This document shows positions 18,146 to 26,267 of a DNA stretch of 64,000 nt, piece by piece. The stretch is from DAISJI01 sp964559835 (GTDB lineage Bacteria > Acidobacteriota > Terriglobia > Terriglobales > Acidobacteriaceae). The stretch covers positions 62,001 through 126,000 of the forward strand of contig CAZLJE010000011.1 in NCBI GenBank assembly GCA_964559835.1. The letters run 5' to 3'. Numbering within the stretch: the first letter of the stretch is position 1; each line of letters starts with the position of its first letter. The translations under genes were made by a program, and so were the position numbers. A model generated the notes under the pieces. It was not told the DNA's origin and did not search any database. It saw only the letters and a list, made by a program, of their open reading frames with translations.

Positions 18146-18263
18146 CTTAAATCGCGGAAGACTATGGGTTTAACGAAACTTTACCGCATCTTAAAACGCC
18201 GTTAACCAACTTATTTCGCCGGACAGTGTCTAACTCAGTAATTCATTGCCTCCAGTGAGTAGG

Positions 18264-18300
18264 CCCGCGGTAGCCCGAGTGGTCGGGGCCGCGGGTTTTT
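18264..18300 (+). terminator. Orphan intrinsic terminator (no plus-strand gene upstream)
   Basis: CCCGCGG (18264-18270) pairs with CCGCGGG (18289-18295), enclosing a GC-rich inner loop, followed by TTTTT. No plus-strand gene ends nearby: the upstream neighbour is the divergent response regulator. It may terminate a small RNA made from 18146-18260, or act as a leader terminator for the MacA-like gene at 18477. Confidence 0.5.
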
Positions 18301-18307
18301 CTTTGCA

Positions 18308-18365
18308 GTTCCGAGTTCAGAGTTGGATCAGGAAGCACGCACTCGGAACTCCGAACCCGGAACTT
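18308..18365. repeat. Inverted heptad array (GTTCCGA words)
   Basis: Left arm GTTCCGA and GTTCAGA (18308-18324) and right arm ACTCGGA, ACTCCGA and ACCCGGA (18341-18365) are reverse-complementary with a 7-nt period and a short loop. It lies in the leader region of the MacAB-like operon, downstream of the orphan terminator. Confidence 0.75.
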
Positions 18366-18476
18366 TCTTCACAAAACTTCGCCCTTTATTTCCAGCTCTT
18401 TACGCCCCGACAGACGTTTGTAGGGTCAAATGCTATAGCACCCGAAAAGCAGAAGCACAAAGCAAGAAGAGGCAAT

Positions 18477-19814
18477 ATGAAAATCCTCAAGAGCAAATGG
18501 GCGATCCTGATCGCACTGGTGGTCGCAGTGAGCGTGCTGGCCGCGTTCAGCTTCGAGCGCAAGAGCACGCCGCAGTACTTCACCGGGAAGGTGGACACGG
18601 GCGATATCCACAACGTCGTCGAAGCCACGGGCACGATCAACGCCGTCACCACGGTGCAAGTCGGATCGCAGGTATCGGGAACGATAGAGAAGCTCTACAC
18701 CGATTTTAACTCGCACGTGAAGGCCGGGCAGGTGCTGGCGGTGATCGACCCCTCGCTGTTCCAGGGCGCCCTGCTCCAGGCGAAAGCTGACCTGGAGAAC
18801 GCGAAGGCGAGCGCTGCCACCGCGCGCGCGAACCTCGAGAAGTCGAAAGCAACCGCCGCGCAGGCAACGACCGACTACAAGCGCAATGCCGCGATGGCCG
18901 CGCTGGGGATCATCAGCGCGCAGCAGTTGGACCAGTCGAAGGCGACCGCCGATGCGTCGGTGGCGGACGTGAACGCCATGCAGGCGCAGGTCAACCAGGC
19001 CAATGCACAGGTACAGCAGAGAGCCGCGGCCGTTGCCGTGGCGCAGACGAATCTCAATCACTGCACGATCACGTCGCCGATCGACGGCGTCGTGGTCAAC
19101 CGCACCGTGGATGTCGGGCAGACGGTCGCGGCCTCGCTGCAGGCGCCGAACCTGTTCCAGATCGCGCAGGACTTGACCAAGATGCAGGTGTACACGAACA
19201 CCGACGAGAGCGACGTCGGCATGATCAAAGTCGGGCAGCCGGTCCGCTTCAAGGTCGACGCGTTCCCGAAGGAAACGTTCAAGGGCGTGGTCACGCAGAT
19301 GCGCCTGAACCCGACGACCGTGCAGAACGTGGTGACCTATAACACCATCGTTACGTTCGACAATCCGGACATGAAGTTGTTCCCAGGTATGACGGCCTAC
19401 GTGACCGTCCCCGTGGCGGACGCGACGAACGTCCTCAAGGTGCCAAACGGCGCGCTACGGTTCACGCCGAGCATGGCTCCGGAACAGATCCAGGCGGTGT
19501 TGCAGCAGAACGGTATTCAGCAGCAGGCGGCCGCCAAACGCCAGCGCAGCCAGCAGCAGGCGGCGAACGGACAACAGAAGCCGGCGGCAGCCGGTTCGAC
19601 GGCGATCGTCTGGAAGCAGACCGCCGACAAGAAGCTCGTGCCGGTGCAGGTGCAGACGGGAATCACCGACCACACCTACACGCAGGTTGCGCAGGTACTG
19701 CACGGATCGCTCAACTCCGGCGAAGAACTCGTTGTCGGCGCGACCGGCGGGACGTCGGCGGGCGCTTCACGTCCGGGAGCGGCGCCGGGCGGGATGGGAC
19801 GGATTGGACGGTAA
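18477..19814 (+). CDS. MacA-like periplasmic adaptor (HlyD/MFP family)
   Basis: The 445-residue protein is anchored by an N-terminal TM helix (WAILIALVVAVSVLAAF). It then has a lipoyl half-motif (QVGSQVSGTIEKLY), a long Ala/Gln-rich coiled coil (about 90-190), the second lipoyl half with ITSPIDGVVVNRTVDVGQTV, and a membrane-proximal beta domain (VLKVPNGALRF). A Gln-rich insert (about 335-380) is unusual. Such adaptors join an inner-membrane transporter to an outer-membrane duct. The ATG at 18477 has AGAGG upstream; the in-frame start at 18246 would run through non-coding repeats. It leads an operon with the ABC ATPase and permease. Confidence 0.9.
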   Translation: MKILKSKWAILIALVVAVSVLAAFSFERKSTPQYFTGKVDTGDIHNVVEATGTINAVTTVQVGSQVSGTIEKLYTDFNSHVKAGQVLAVIDPSLFQGALLQAKADLENAKASAATARANLEKSKATAAQATTDYKRNAAMAALGIISAQQLDQSKATADASVADVNAMQAQVNQANAQVQQRAAAVAVAQTNLNHCTITSPIDGVVVNRTVDVGQTVAASLQAPNLFQIAQDLTKMQVYTNTDESDVGMIKVGQPVRFKVDAFPKETFKGVVTQMRLNPTTVQNVVTYNTIVTFDNPDMKLFPGMTAYVTVPVADATNVLKVPNGALRFTPSMAPEQIQAVLQQNGIQQQAAAKRQRSQQQAANGQQKPAAAGSTAIVWKQTADKKLVPVQVQTGITDHTYTQVAQVLHGSLNSGEELVVGATGGTSAGASRPGAAPGGMGRIGR

Positions 19815-19868
19815 GCGCGAGAGTGTAATTGGACTTAACCAACAACGAATAACCAAGAACCGCTTTTT

Positions 19869-20654
19869 ATGGCAACACTACTCAAACCCGAATTGGATGA
19901 GCAGGCCCAGAAGGCTCTCGGCTCTGTCATCCGCGTCGAGGACGCGCACAAGTACTACGACCTCGGCGAGACGAAGGTCCACGCGCTGCGCGGAGTTTCG
20001 CTGGATGTGCAGCGCGGCGAGTTTGTCGCCATCATGGGCTCCAGCGGCTCGGGCAAATCGACGTTCATGAACATGCTCGGCTGCCTCGACAAGGCGACCA
20101 CCGGCCACTACTTCCTCAACGGCACCGATGTCTCGGAACTCGAGAAGCGAGAGCTGGCGGCGATCCGCAATCGCGAACTCGGGTTCGTCTTTCAGGGCTT
20201 CAACCTGCTGTCGCGCACGACGGCGCTGGAAAATGTCGAACTGCCGACCCTGTACGCGAGGCTCCCGAAGGAAGAGCGGCTCGGGCGTGCGCAGAAGGCG
20301 CTGGAACTCGTCGGCCTCGCCGACCGCATGGACCACTTCCCTTCGCAGCTCTCCGGCGGCCAGCAGCAGCGGGTGGCGATCGCGCGGGCACTGGTGAACA
20401 AGCCGTCGATCCTGCTCGCCGACGAGCCCACCGGCAACCTCGACAGCCGCACTTCGGTCGAGATCATGCAGATTTTCCAGGACCTGAACGAGCAAGGGCT
20501 TACTATCATCCTGGTGACGCACGAGCCCGATGTCGCGCAGTTCGCGAAGCGGATCGTGGTCTTCCGGGACGGCAAGATCCGGCGCGACGAAGCCGTGCAG
20601 AACCGGCCACGCGCGGCAGAAGTGCTGGTGAAGATGCCGACGTTGGAAGATTGA
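19869..20654 (+). CDS. MacB-like ABC transporter ATP-binding protein
   Basis: The 261-residue nucleotide-binding protein has Walker A GSSGSGKST (57-65), Q-loop FVFQGFNLL, signature LSGGQQQRVAIARAL, Walker B ILLADEPTGNLD and the switch His in LVTHEPD. It belongs to the LolD/MacB/FtsE class that pairs with FtsX-fold permeases to drive mechanotransmission rather than classic transport. It is separated by 54 nt from the adaptor gene and 10 nt from the permease gene. No strong ribosome-binding site is visible before 19869. Confidence 0.94.
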   Translation: MATLLKPELDEQAQKALGSVIRVEDAHKYYDLGETKVHALRGVSLDVQRGEFVAIMGSSGSGKSTFMNMLGCLDKATTGHYFLNGTDVSELEKRELAAIRNRELGFVFQGFNLLSRTTALENVELPTLYARLPKEERLGRAQKALELVGLADRMDHFPSQLSGGQQQRVAIARALVNKPSILLADEPTGNLDSRTSVEIMQIFQDLNEQGLTIILVTHEPDVAQFAKRIVVFRDGKIRRDEAVQNRPRAAEVLVKMPTLED

Positions 20655-20664
20655 GAAGGTTCTT

Positions 20665-21882
20665 ATGGATTTCAGAGCCACACTGAAAATCGCTCTTCGC
20701 GCTCTCGCGCGCAACAAGATGCGCTCGATGCTCACGATGCTCGGCATCATCATCGGCGTGGGCGCGGTGATCGCCATGGTGGGCGTGGGACAGGGCGCTC
20801 AGCAGGCCGTCCAGCAGCAGATCGCCGCCATGGGCAGCAACCTGCTCATGATCCAGAGCGGCAGCGTTAACAAAGGTGGCCTGATGATGGGCTGGGGCCA
20901 GACCAAGACGCTCGTGGAAGACGACGCGAAGGCGATCGCGAAGGAGGTCCCGTCGGTGGCGGCCGTCGCCGGACAGAGCGGCTCGAGCGCGCAGGTCGTC
21001 TTCGAGAACCAGAACTGGGCGACGCGCATCACGGGCACCGAACCTTCCTTCTTCGATATCCGGGCATGGCAGTTTTCCGCCGGTGCGCCCTTCACCGAAC
21101 AAGATGTGAACCTGGCGACGAACGTGGCCGTGATCGGCGAGACCGTTCGGCAGAACCTGTTCGGCGCTACCGATCCCATCGGCCAGACGATGCGCATCGG
21201 CAACCTGCCGTTCCAGGTCGTAGGCGTGCTCGCGGCGAAGGGCCAGTCCGGCATGGGCCGGGACCAGGACGACACCATCGTGGTGCCGCTGTCCACGATG
21301 CAGAAGAAGATCAATGGTCAGACGTGGCTTGGAAGCATCGTGGTCTCGGCGGTTTCGCAGCAGGCCAGCTACGCCGCACAACAGCAGATCACGTCGCTGC
21401 TGCGCGACCGGCACCGCATCCGTCCGGGACAGGACGACGACTTCATGGTCCGCAACCTCGCCGACATGGCGCAGTTGGCCGACAGCTCGGCGCAGGTCAT
21501 GACCATGCTGCTGGCGTCCATCGCGGGCGTGTCGCTGATCGTCGGCGGCATCGGCATCATGAACATCATGCTGGTGTCGGTGACCGAGCGTACGCGCGAG
21601 ATCGGCATTCGCATCGCCATCGGCGCGACCGAGGAAGACGTGCAGCGCCAGTTCCTGAGCGAATCGGTGGTGCTGAGCGTGATGGGCGGCATCGTCGGCA
21701 TTGTGTTCGGCGTCGGCGCGTCGGTGATCATCACCAAGACGCTGGGCTGGAACGTGCTCATCTCGCCGGTAGCGATTGTCGCGGCGGTGTTCTTCTCGAT
21801 GGGCGTTGGCGTGTTCTTCGGCTTCTATCCCGCGCGGAAGGCATCGCGCCTGGACCCGATCGAAGCGTTGCGGTTCGAATGA
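20665..21882 (+). CDS. MacB-like ABC transporter permease
   Basis: The 405-residue permease has one N-terminal TM (SMLTMLGIIIGVGAVIAMVG), a large periplasmic MacB_PCD domain (about 45-260), and three C-terminal TM helices around VSLIVGGIGIMNIMLVSV, the FtsX domain, ending with YPARKASRLDPIEALRFE. With the adaptor and ATPase upstream it forms a MacAB-like efflux or secretion complex; the outer-membrane channel must be encoded elsewhere. Substrate (macrolide, peptide, siderophore or other) is not predictable. Confidence 0.93.
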   Translation: MDFRATLKIALRALARNKMRSMLTMLGIIIGVGAVIAMVGVGQGAQQAVQQQIAAMGSNLLMIQSGSVNKGGLMMGWGQTKTLVEDDAKAIAKEVPSVAAVAGQSGSSAQVVFENQNWATRITGTEPSFFDIRAWQFSAGAPFTEQDVNLATNVAVIGETVRQNLFGATDPIGQTMRIGNLPFQVVGVLAAKGQSGMGRDQDDTIVVPLSTMQKKINGQTWLGSIVVSAVSQQASYAAQQQITSLLRDRHRIRPGQDDDFMVRNLADMAQLADSSAQVMTMLLASIAGVSLIVGGIGIMNIMLVSVTERTREIGIRIAIGATEEDVQRQFLSESVVLSVMGGIVGIVFGVGASVIITKTLGWNVLISPVAIVAAVFFSMGVGVFFGFYPARKASRLDPIEALRFE

Positions 21883-21991
21883 AAATCGCGATTTCGGTGT
21901 GATTCCACCGCCCAGCTAGCAGAACCAGCGCGAAATCGGCTAGCAGCCGGTGTGCTCAGGCGTATCATCCGTGGCAGGAGCTTCAACGCAA

Positions 21992-24900
21992 ATGCCAGGC
22001 TTCATGGAAATCACCGCCGAAGATGTCGCCGTCATGCGCGACGGTGGCGGTGGACGCTTCACGTTATTCGTTGACTCACTGATCCGCGCAAGCGCGGCGT
22101 GCCTCAGCATCCCTCCGGCAGCTATTAACACGACAGTACGTGTAAACATCGGTGATGGCGGTGTTGACACCGAGGTGGCCGCTGATGGCCATGACCCTGC
22201 TAACCGGTTGTGTCCGTCTACTGCTTGGCAATACAAAGCGATCGAATACACCCGGCTCTCCAACGAGGTTATCCGAGAAGAAGTCGCGAAACCATACGCT
22301 CGGGAACTAATCAGTCGCGGCTACGGGTACCGCCTTTGTCTTTGCGACGATCCACCGGCAACAACGAAAGCGGCGAAATTGGAGATCCTACGCGCAGTGG
22401 TGCGTGGAATTCGTCAGGACGCGCCGGACCCACAGATCCTCAGCATTTCTGACCTCGTGGCTTGGGCAAACCAATACCCGGCGGTCGTTGCAAAGTCTCG
22501 TAGGATTGCGATTACCGACTTCGTATTTTTTGATACGTGGTCACGTCAGGCCACTGCCGTGACGCCAACATTTGTACCAACGGGCGGAGCATCCAGTGTC
22601 GCGACTGCAGTTGTTGAGCACGTCGAGTGGTCGAAGCGTCCAAGCCAAATTGCGCTGACAATTTTCGGAGAGGCGGGCGTAGGGAAGACCCGTTCCGTTT
22701 TTGAAGCAATGAGGTCGTTGGATAACCATCGCGAGTTGGTCATCTACACGCGTGATGAGTCAGTAGCGAGGAATATCGCCGTGGGAATTGCGAACGATCA
22801 GGCGGCTCACGCAATCTTGGTTGCAGACGAGTGCCTGCCGCCTGCAGTGCATGCGATACAGGAGACACTTCGGGGCGCCGAGAACCGCGTACGGGTAATC
22901 ACGATCGATAACGCACAGGAACGGCGCTCACTCAACCCACAGCTCGAATTATCCGAACTCACCGATGCTGAAGTGGAGGGTGTTCTTGCCGCAAACTATC
23001 CGAACGTGCCGGCGGAAAATCGGAGAAGGTATGCCCACCTTTCGTCTGGATTCCTGCGCATAGCAGCCGATATGTGCAGCCGTGACCAGGAGATTCGGGC
23101 TCGCGGCGATATTGCACCAGTGCTCGATACAGTCGGCCAATATTACGAAACACGCATTGACCGCGAAGATCGCACCGCCGTCGAGGTCTTGGCGTTAATA
23201 GACCGAGCAGGTTACCTGTCCGATGTGGCCGGCGAACTCGATCAACTTTGCGGACTCGTTCACCTCCATAGAAACGATGTACAACGCCGTCTGGAACGGA
23301 TTCGGATAGCGCCGGGATTCGTAGTGAACGCCGGCCGGTACTGCTACGTTACGCCAAAAATTATTGCGATTATCGCCTTCCAGATTGCATGGGAGCGGTG
23401 GATAGCGCCTGACCCAGACGGGTTTCTACGCCGAATACCAGAAGAACTCGTCTTGCCATTTCAGAGAAGAGTGTCTCGCAGCGGATCGGCGGAGGTGAGC
23501 GGAATCGTCGCGCAGTTTTTTCGTCGACGGACCGAATCCCTTGCAGTTGGAGCTCTGGGGACCGAATCTGAGGCTCGCCGACTTTTCGCTTTGACGGAAG
23601 CCGAACCGTCAACATACATTCCGCTGCTTCGGCGCCTGATCAGCGGGATTTTTGCACGTCCCGATGGCGGCCTCGCACCGCACATTCGCCGACAAGTAGT
23701 TTGGATCGCCGAGCGAACGGCAATCTTCCCCGAGTTCTTCGCGGAGGCAGAAGAAATTCTCTTCACGCTCGCCGCTCACGAAACCGAGCCCTCGATCGGG
23801 AACAACGCGAGTAAAACGTGGCAATCTCTGTTTTCAATTTATTTGTCAGGCACGTCACTATCCGTCAGCGAGCGTGTTGGGGTGCTCAGGCGGAGGTTCG
23901 ATCAGGGCAGCACCGCTGAAAAGATTCTGGCAATCGGCGCGATACGCATGGCTCTTGAAAACAGGAATGTCAAAGTGATGGCCCCGCCGATGTTTGGCAG
24001 AAGAGTTCCACCGCAGGAGTGGCGACCGCAGAACCAGCAAGAGCTTCGCGGTAGCCTCAGCGCATATCTTGACTTGTTGAGTCACACCATCGTCGACAAC
24101 GAGCCAACGGTACGCGACGCCGCCGAAAATGCCCTGATCGCAGAGGCAGCATACATCTCTCGAGCTGGCGGCCTGGATCTAGTAGCAAAAGCACTGTCGC
24201 GAACCGAGCTGAGCGAGGATCTTCGTGCACGTCTACTGTCAAGCATCGACGATGCTCTAGAAAGCAAAAGGCGCGTAGGACGGGATGTCCCCAAACTCGA
24301 CGAAACGACGTCAAGCTGGATGGAATCGCTTCAACCCACGACACTCCATGGTCGAATCGTAGCCGAAATTACGGCTGAGCCTTGGTCACATCGTCATGAC
24401 GAACCCGAATGGCGTTCAAGAGTAGAACAACTGGCGACGGAACTGCTTGAATCTGAGGCTGCTTTCGAGAAGGAGCTGCAGTGGCTCTGTTCCCCGCAAG
24501 CCCGTGCTACTGCAGAGCTTGGGATGGCAGTCGGCAGACTCGACGTTTCGCTTTCAAAACTCAGCGCAATTGTAGCGGGCGCACTGAAACACCGGTCTGA
24601 TGGATTCGCTCGCGGTTACGTGTACGGCGTCGCCCAGCACGACTCGGTAGACAACCAGAAGCTTAACGCTGCACTCGACGACTTACAGGCTGCCGATCCG
24701 GAGCTTGCAGTGTTTGTCGCAATCCCGGGCGGAGACAAAACCAATGCCTTCAGTCGGGCATTGAGGTCGGTTGGAGATGGGAAGCTTCGACCCGGCATGT
24801 TGCGGAACCTGACGGTCTGGGTAGGATCACGCAAGACTTCTCGCGACGAGTGTCGTGCCGCAGTAGAAGTGCTTACTCGCATCGCCGAGCAAAACAAATC

Positions 24901-25666
24901 CTCTGAGGCTGTCGACACGGCTGTCGAATTCATCTCATACCGGATCCACGGGTTGAAGAACGAGGCGGAGGCTCTCGGCGAGTTACAAACCACATTCTCC
25001 GATGAAACATTAGACGCAATCTGGCGAATCGTTAGACTCTCGTTGCAATTTCCTGGCCGCGAATCATTCTGGCTGGTGGAGATCCTAAAGGTCATCGCCG
25101 CTACGAATCCAGCCGCCGCTTGTGAAGTTGTCGCGAATATGCTCGTCAGCGATGAGTACCTATATATAGACTCCGCTGAAAAGCTTGTGTCACAACTCGT
25201 GATTTCATATCCCCAACAGTTCATGGCTGCTGTGGGCGATCTGATGGTTCACGATCCGCGCTTTTTCATCGGTAAATTCAATTTTCTTGGCCTAATGCCC
25301 GTTGCCGTCGTTACTGACTGGCTCAAGAAAGTCGGTGTACAAGGTGCGAGGCCCCTCGCGCGCCACCTGGTTCCGCCTTCTCTGAACGAAAACGGCCAGC
25401 CCGTGCTCAACCCTCTAACTGAGTTCGTCCTGCGCGAATTCGAAGATGATGAAAGAACCTTTCGCGAATTTGTTGCGGGCACGCATTCGTTACAAATATA
25501 TGCGGGAAGTTATGCGGAAGCCCGGGCGAAAGAAGCGGCCGTCGCTAAGGCATTCCTAAACCATCCGCTCCGGAGAGTTCGCGAGTGGGCAAACATCGAA
25601 ATCGAGCAAGCTGAACACGAGGTTCGAATATCAAGAATTGAAGAAGAGGAGATGAACCTTGAATGA
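21992..25666 (+). CDS. Large P-loop ATPase with nuclease-like N-terminus and helical-repeat C-terminus (STAND/Avs-like defence candidate)
   Basis: A lone 1224-residue protein. Residues 1-170 look like a PD-(D/E)xK/Mrr-Cap4-type nuclease: NIGDGGVDTEV (D59, E61) then AWQYKAIE (Q80, K82) gives a D-ExQxK-like pattern. Residues about 195-420 hold an ATPase with Walker A FGEAGVGKT (K232) and Walker B AILVADE (D279, E280). The remaining 800 residues are helical and Leu/Ala-rich, as in HEAT- or TPR-like sensors. Effector-ATPase-sensor order is that of Avs/STAND antiphage proteins, but this is inference. The ATG at 21992 follows AGGAG by 11 nt; a GTG at 21950 is also in frame. Codon third positions are visibly less GC-rich than in neighbours, suggesting acquisition. 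Confidence 0.7.
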   Translation: MPGFMEITAEDVAVMRDGGGGRFTLFVDSLIRASAACLSIPPAAINTTVRVNIGDGGVDTEVAADGHDPANRLCPSTAWQYKAIEYTRLSNEVIREEVAKPYARELISRGYGYRLCLCDDPPATTKAAKLEILRAVVRGIRQDAPDPQILSISDLVAWANQYPAVVAKSRRIAITDFVFFDTWSRQATAVTPTFVPTGGASSVATAVVEHVEWSKRPSQIALTIFGEAGVGKTRSVFEAMRSLDNHRELVIYTRDESVARNIAVGIANDQAAHAILVADECLPPAVHAIQETLRGAENRVRVITIDNAQERRSLNPQLELSELTDAEVEGVLAANYPNVPAENRRRYAHLSSGFLRIAADMCSRDQEIRARGDIAPVLDTVGQYYETRIDREDRTAVEVLALIDRAGYLSDVAGELDQLCGLVHLHRNDVQRRLERIRIAPGFVVNAGRYCYVTPKIIAIIAFQIAWERWIAPDPDGFLRRIPEELVLPFQRRVSRSGSAEVSGIVAQFFRRRTESLAVGALGTESEARRLFALTEAEPSTYIPLLRRLISGIFARPDGGLAPHIRRQVVWIAERTAIFPEFFAEAEEILFTLAAHETEPSIGNNASKTWQSLFSIYLSGTSLSVSERVGVLRRRFDQGSTAEKILAIGAIRMALENRNVKVMAPPMFGRRVPPQEWRPQNQQELRGSLSAYLDLLSHTIVDNEPTVRDAAENALIAEAAYISRAGGLDLVAKALSRTELSEDLRARLLSSIDDALESKRRVGRDVPKLDETTSSWMESLQPTTLHGRIVAEITAEPWSHRHDEPEWRSRVEQLATELLESEAAFEKELQWLCSPQARATAELGMAVGRLDVSLSKLSAIVAGALKHRSDGFARGYVYGVAQHDSVDNQKLNAALDDLQAADPELAVFVAIPGGDKTNAFSRALRSVGDGKLRPGMLRNLTVWVGSRKTSRDECRAAVEVLTRIAEQNKSSEAVDTAVEFISYRIHGLKNEAEALGELQTTFSDETLDAIWRIVRLSLQFPGRESFWLVEILKVIAATNPAAACEVVANMLVSDEYLYIDSAEKLVSQLVISYPQQFMAAVGDLMVHDPRFFIGKFNFLGLMPVAVVTDWLKKVGVQGARPLARHLVPPSLNENGQPVLNPLTEFVLREFEDDERTFREFVAGTHSLQIYAGSYAEARAKEAAVAKAFLNHPLRRVREWANIEIEQAEHEVRISRIEEEEMNLE

Positions 25667-25732
25667 ACGCCACGGTGCGGACACTGTTCGGGGGGCTGGC
25701 CCATCCTTTCCTCAGAAGGGCAATGACGGTTG

Positions 25733-25768
25733 CCCCACCCTTCCGCCCGCTTTTCGCGGAGGGTGGGG
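25733..25768. repeat. Dispersed hairpin, second copy of the CCCCACC...GGTGGGG family
   Basis: CCCCACCCT (25733-25741) pairs with AGGGTGGGG (25760-25768), then CCGC with GCGG across a bulged T, with a CCGCTTTTC-like loop. The bulge and both flanks match the hairpin at 1032-1061, although the arms differ by one C/G pair. Compensatory change in both arms points to conserved structure. Confidence 0.65.
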
Positions 25769-25806
25769 ATTTCTCGTGGTCCCCACACAAATTATGCGCG
25801 GTGAGT

Positions 25807-25846
25807 AGATCACCAGATCGCTCGATCACCAGATCACCAGATTCTT
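25807..25846. repeat. Octamer tandem array (AGATCACC)
   Basis: Five consecutive 8-nt units: AGATCACC appears three times in near-perfect form, with AGATCGCT and AGATTCTT as variants. No complementary arm is seen nearby, unlike the heptad arrays. Confidence 0.7.
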
Positions 25847-26057
25847 CTTGTCACACTCCGACGTAACCCACGTCACATACAACTTCACCCCGCCCCTCTA
25901 TTCTGATTTCGTGCCCTAGCGGCGCAGGGTGTTGTGTCTACGCACCCCGATGTTTGCTCTTTGATAATCTCTGCCGTCGATTCGCCTCCGTGTGACACGC
26001 TTCTGGGACGGCCTGTGGGATTTCTGCGAGTTTGGCCGAAATTCTGTGGGACGGCTG

Positions 26058-26246
26058 GGATAAGGGGGGAGGGTGGTTCTCCCATGGGTTACCCTGGGTA
26101 ACCCAAGTATCCTGCAGGTTACTTGGGCGTACTTGGAACCGATGCAACCGCCTGTGTCTCAGCAGATTGCAGCCACCTGAACCACGTTTCGCCCAGGTTC
26201 AAGGGGGAGGGGGGTACCCAACCCATAGGGTTACCTACAGGTAAAC
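26058..26246. repeat. Degenerate direct repeat with GGGTTACCC palindromes
   Basis: GGGTTACCC-T-GGGTAACCC (26086-26104) is a perfect inverted repeat with 9-bp arms. The G-rich block and GGGTTACC that precede it recur about 135 nt downstream (26194-26246) as AGGGGGAGGGGGG, then AGGGTTACCTACAGGTAAAC. The arrangement suggests a duplicated structured element just past the ADOP permease stop. Function unknown. Confidence 0.5.
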
Positions 26247-26267
26247 AAGGCTTCGGGGTCGAGAACC

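Larger units (their letters stand above)
25667..26267. other. Repeat-rich non-coding region
   Basis: About 600 nt between the ATPase gene and the ADOP permease, with no convincing gene on either strand. It holds a hairpin of the 1032-1061 family (25733-25768), an octamer array (25807-25846), and a degenerate duplicated segment rich in GGTTACC/GGTAACC palindromes (26058-26246). Short open frames here are low-complexity shadows. Confidence 0.6.

Noticed and set aside
18264..18300. tRNA-like GC-rich hairpin
   Set aside because: No T-loop GTTCGA box, no cloverleaf; structure is a simple stem with a T run.
25667..26267. Transposon ends flanking the ATPase gene
   Set aside because: No transposase, no terminal inverted repeats matching across 21.9 and 25.7 kb and no target duplication were seen.
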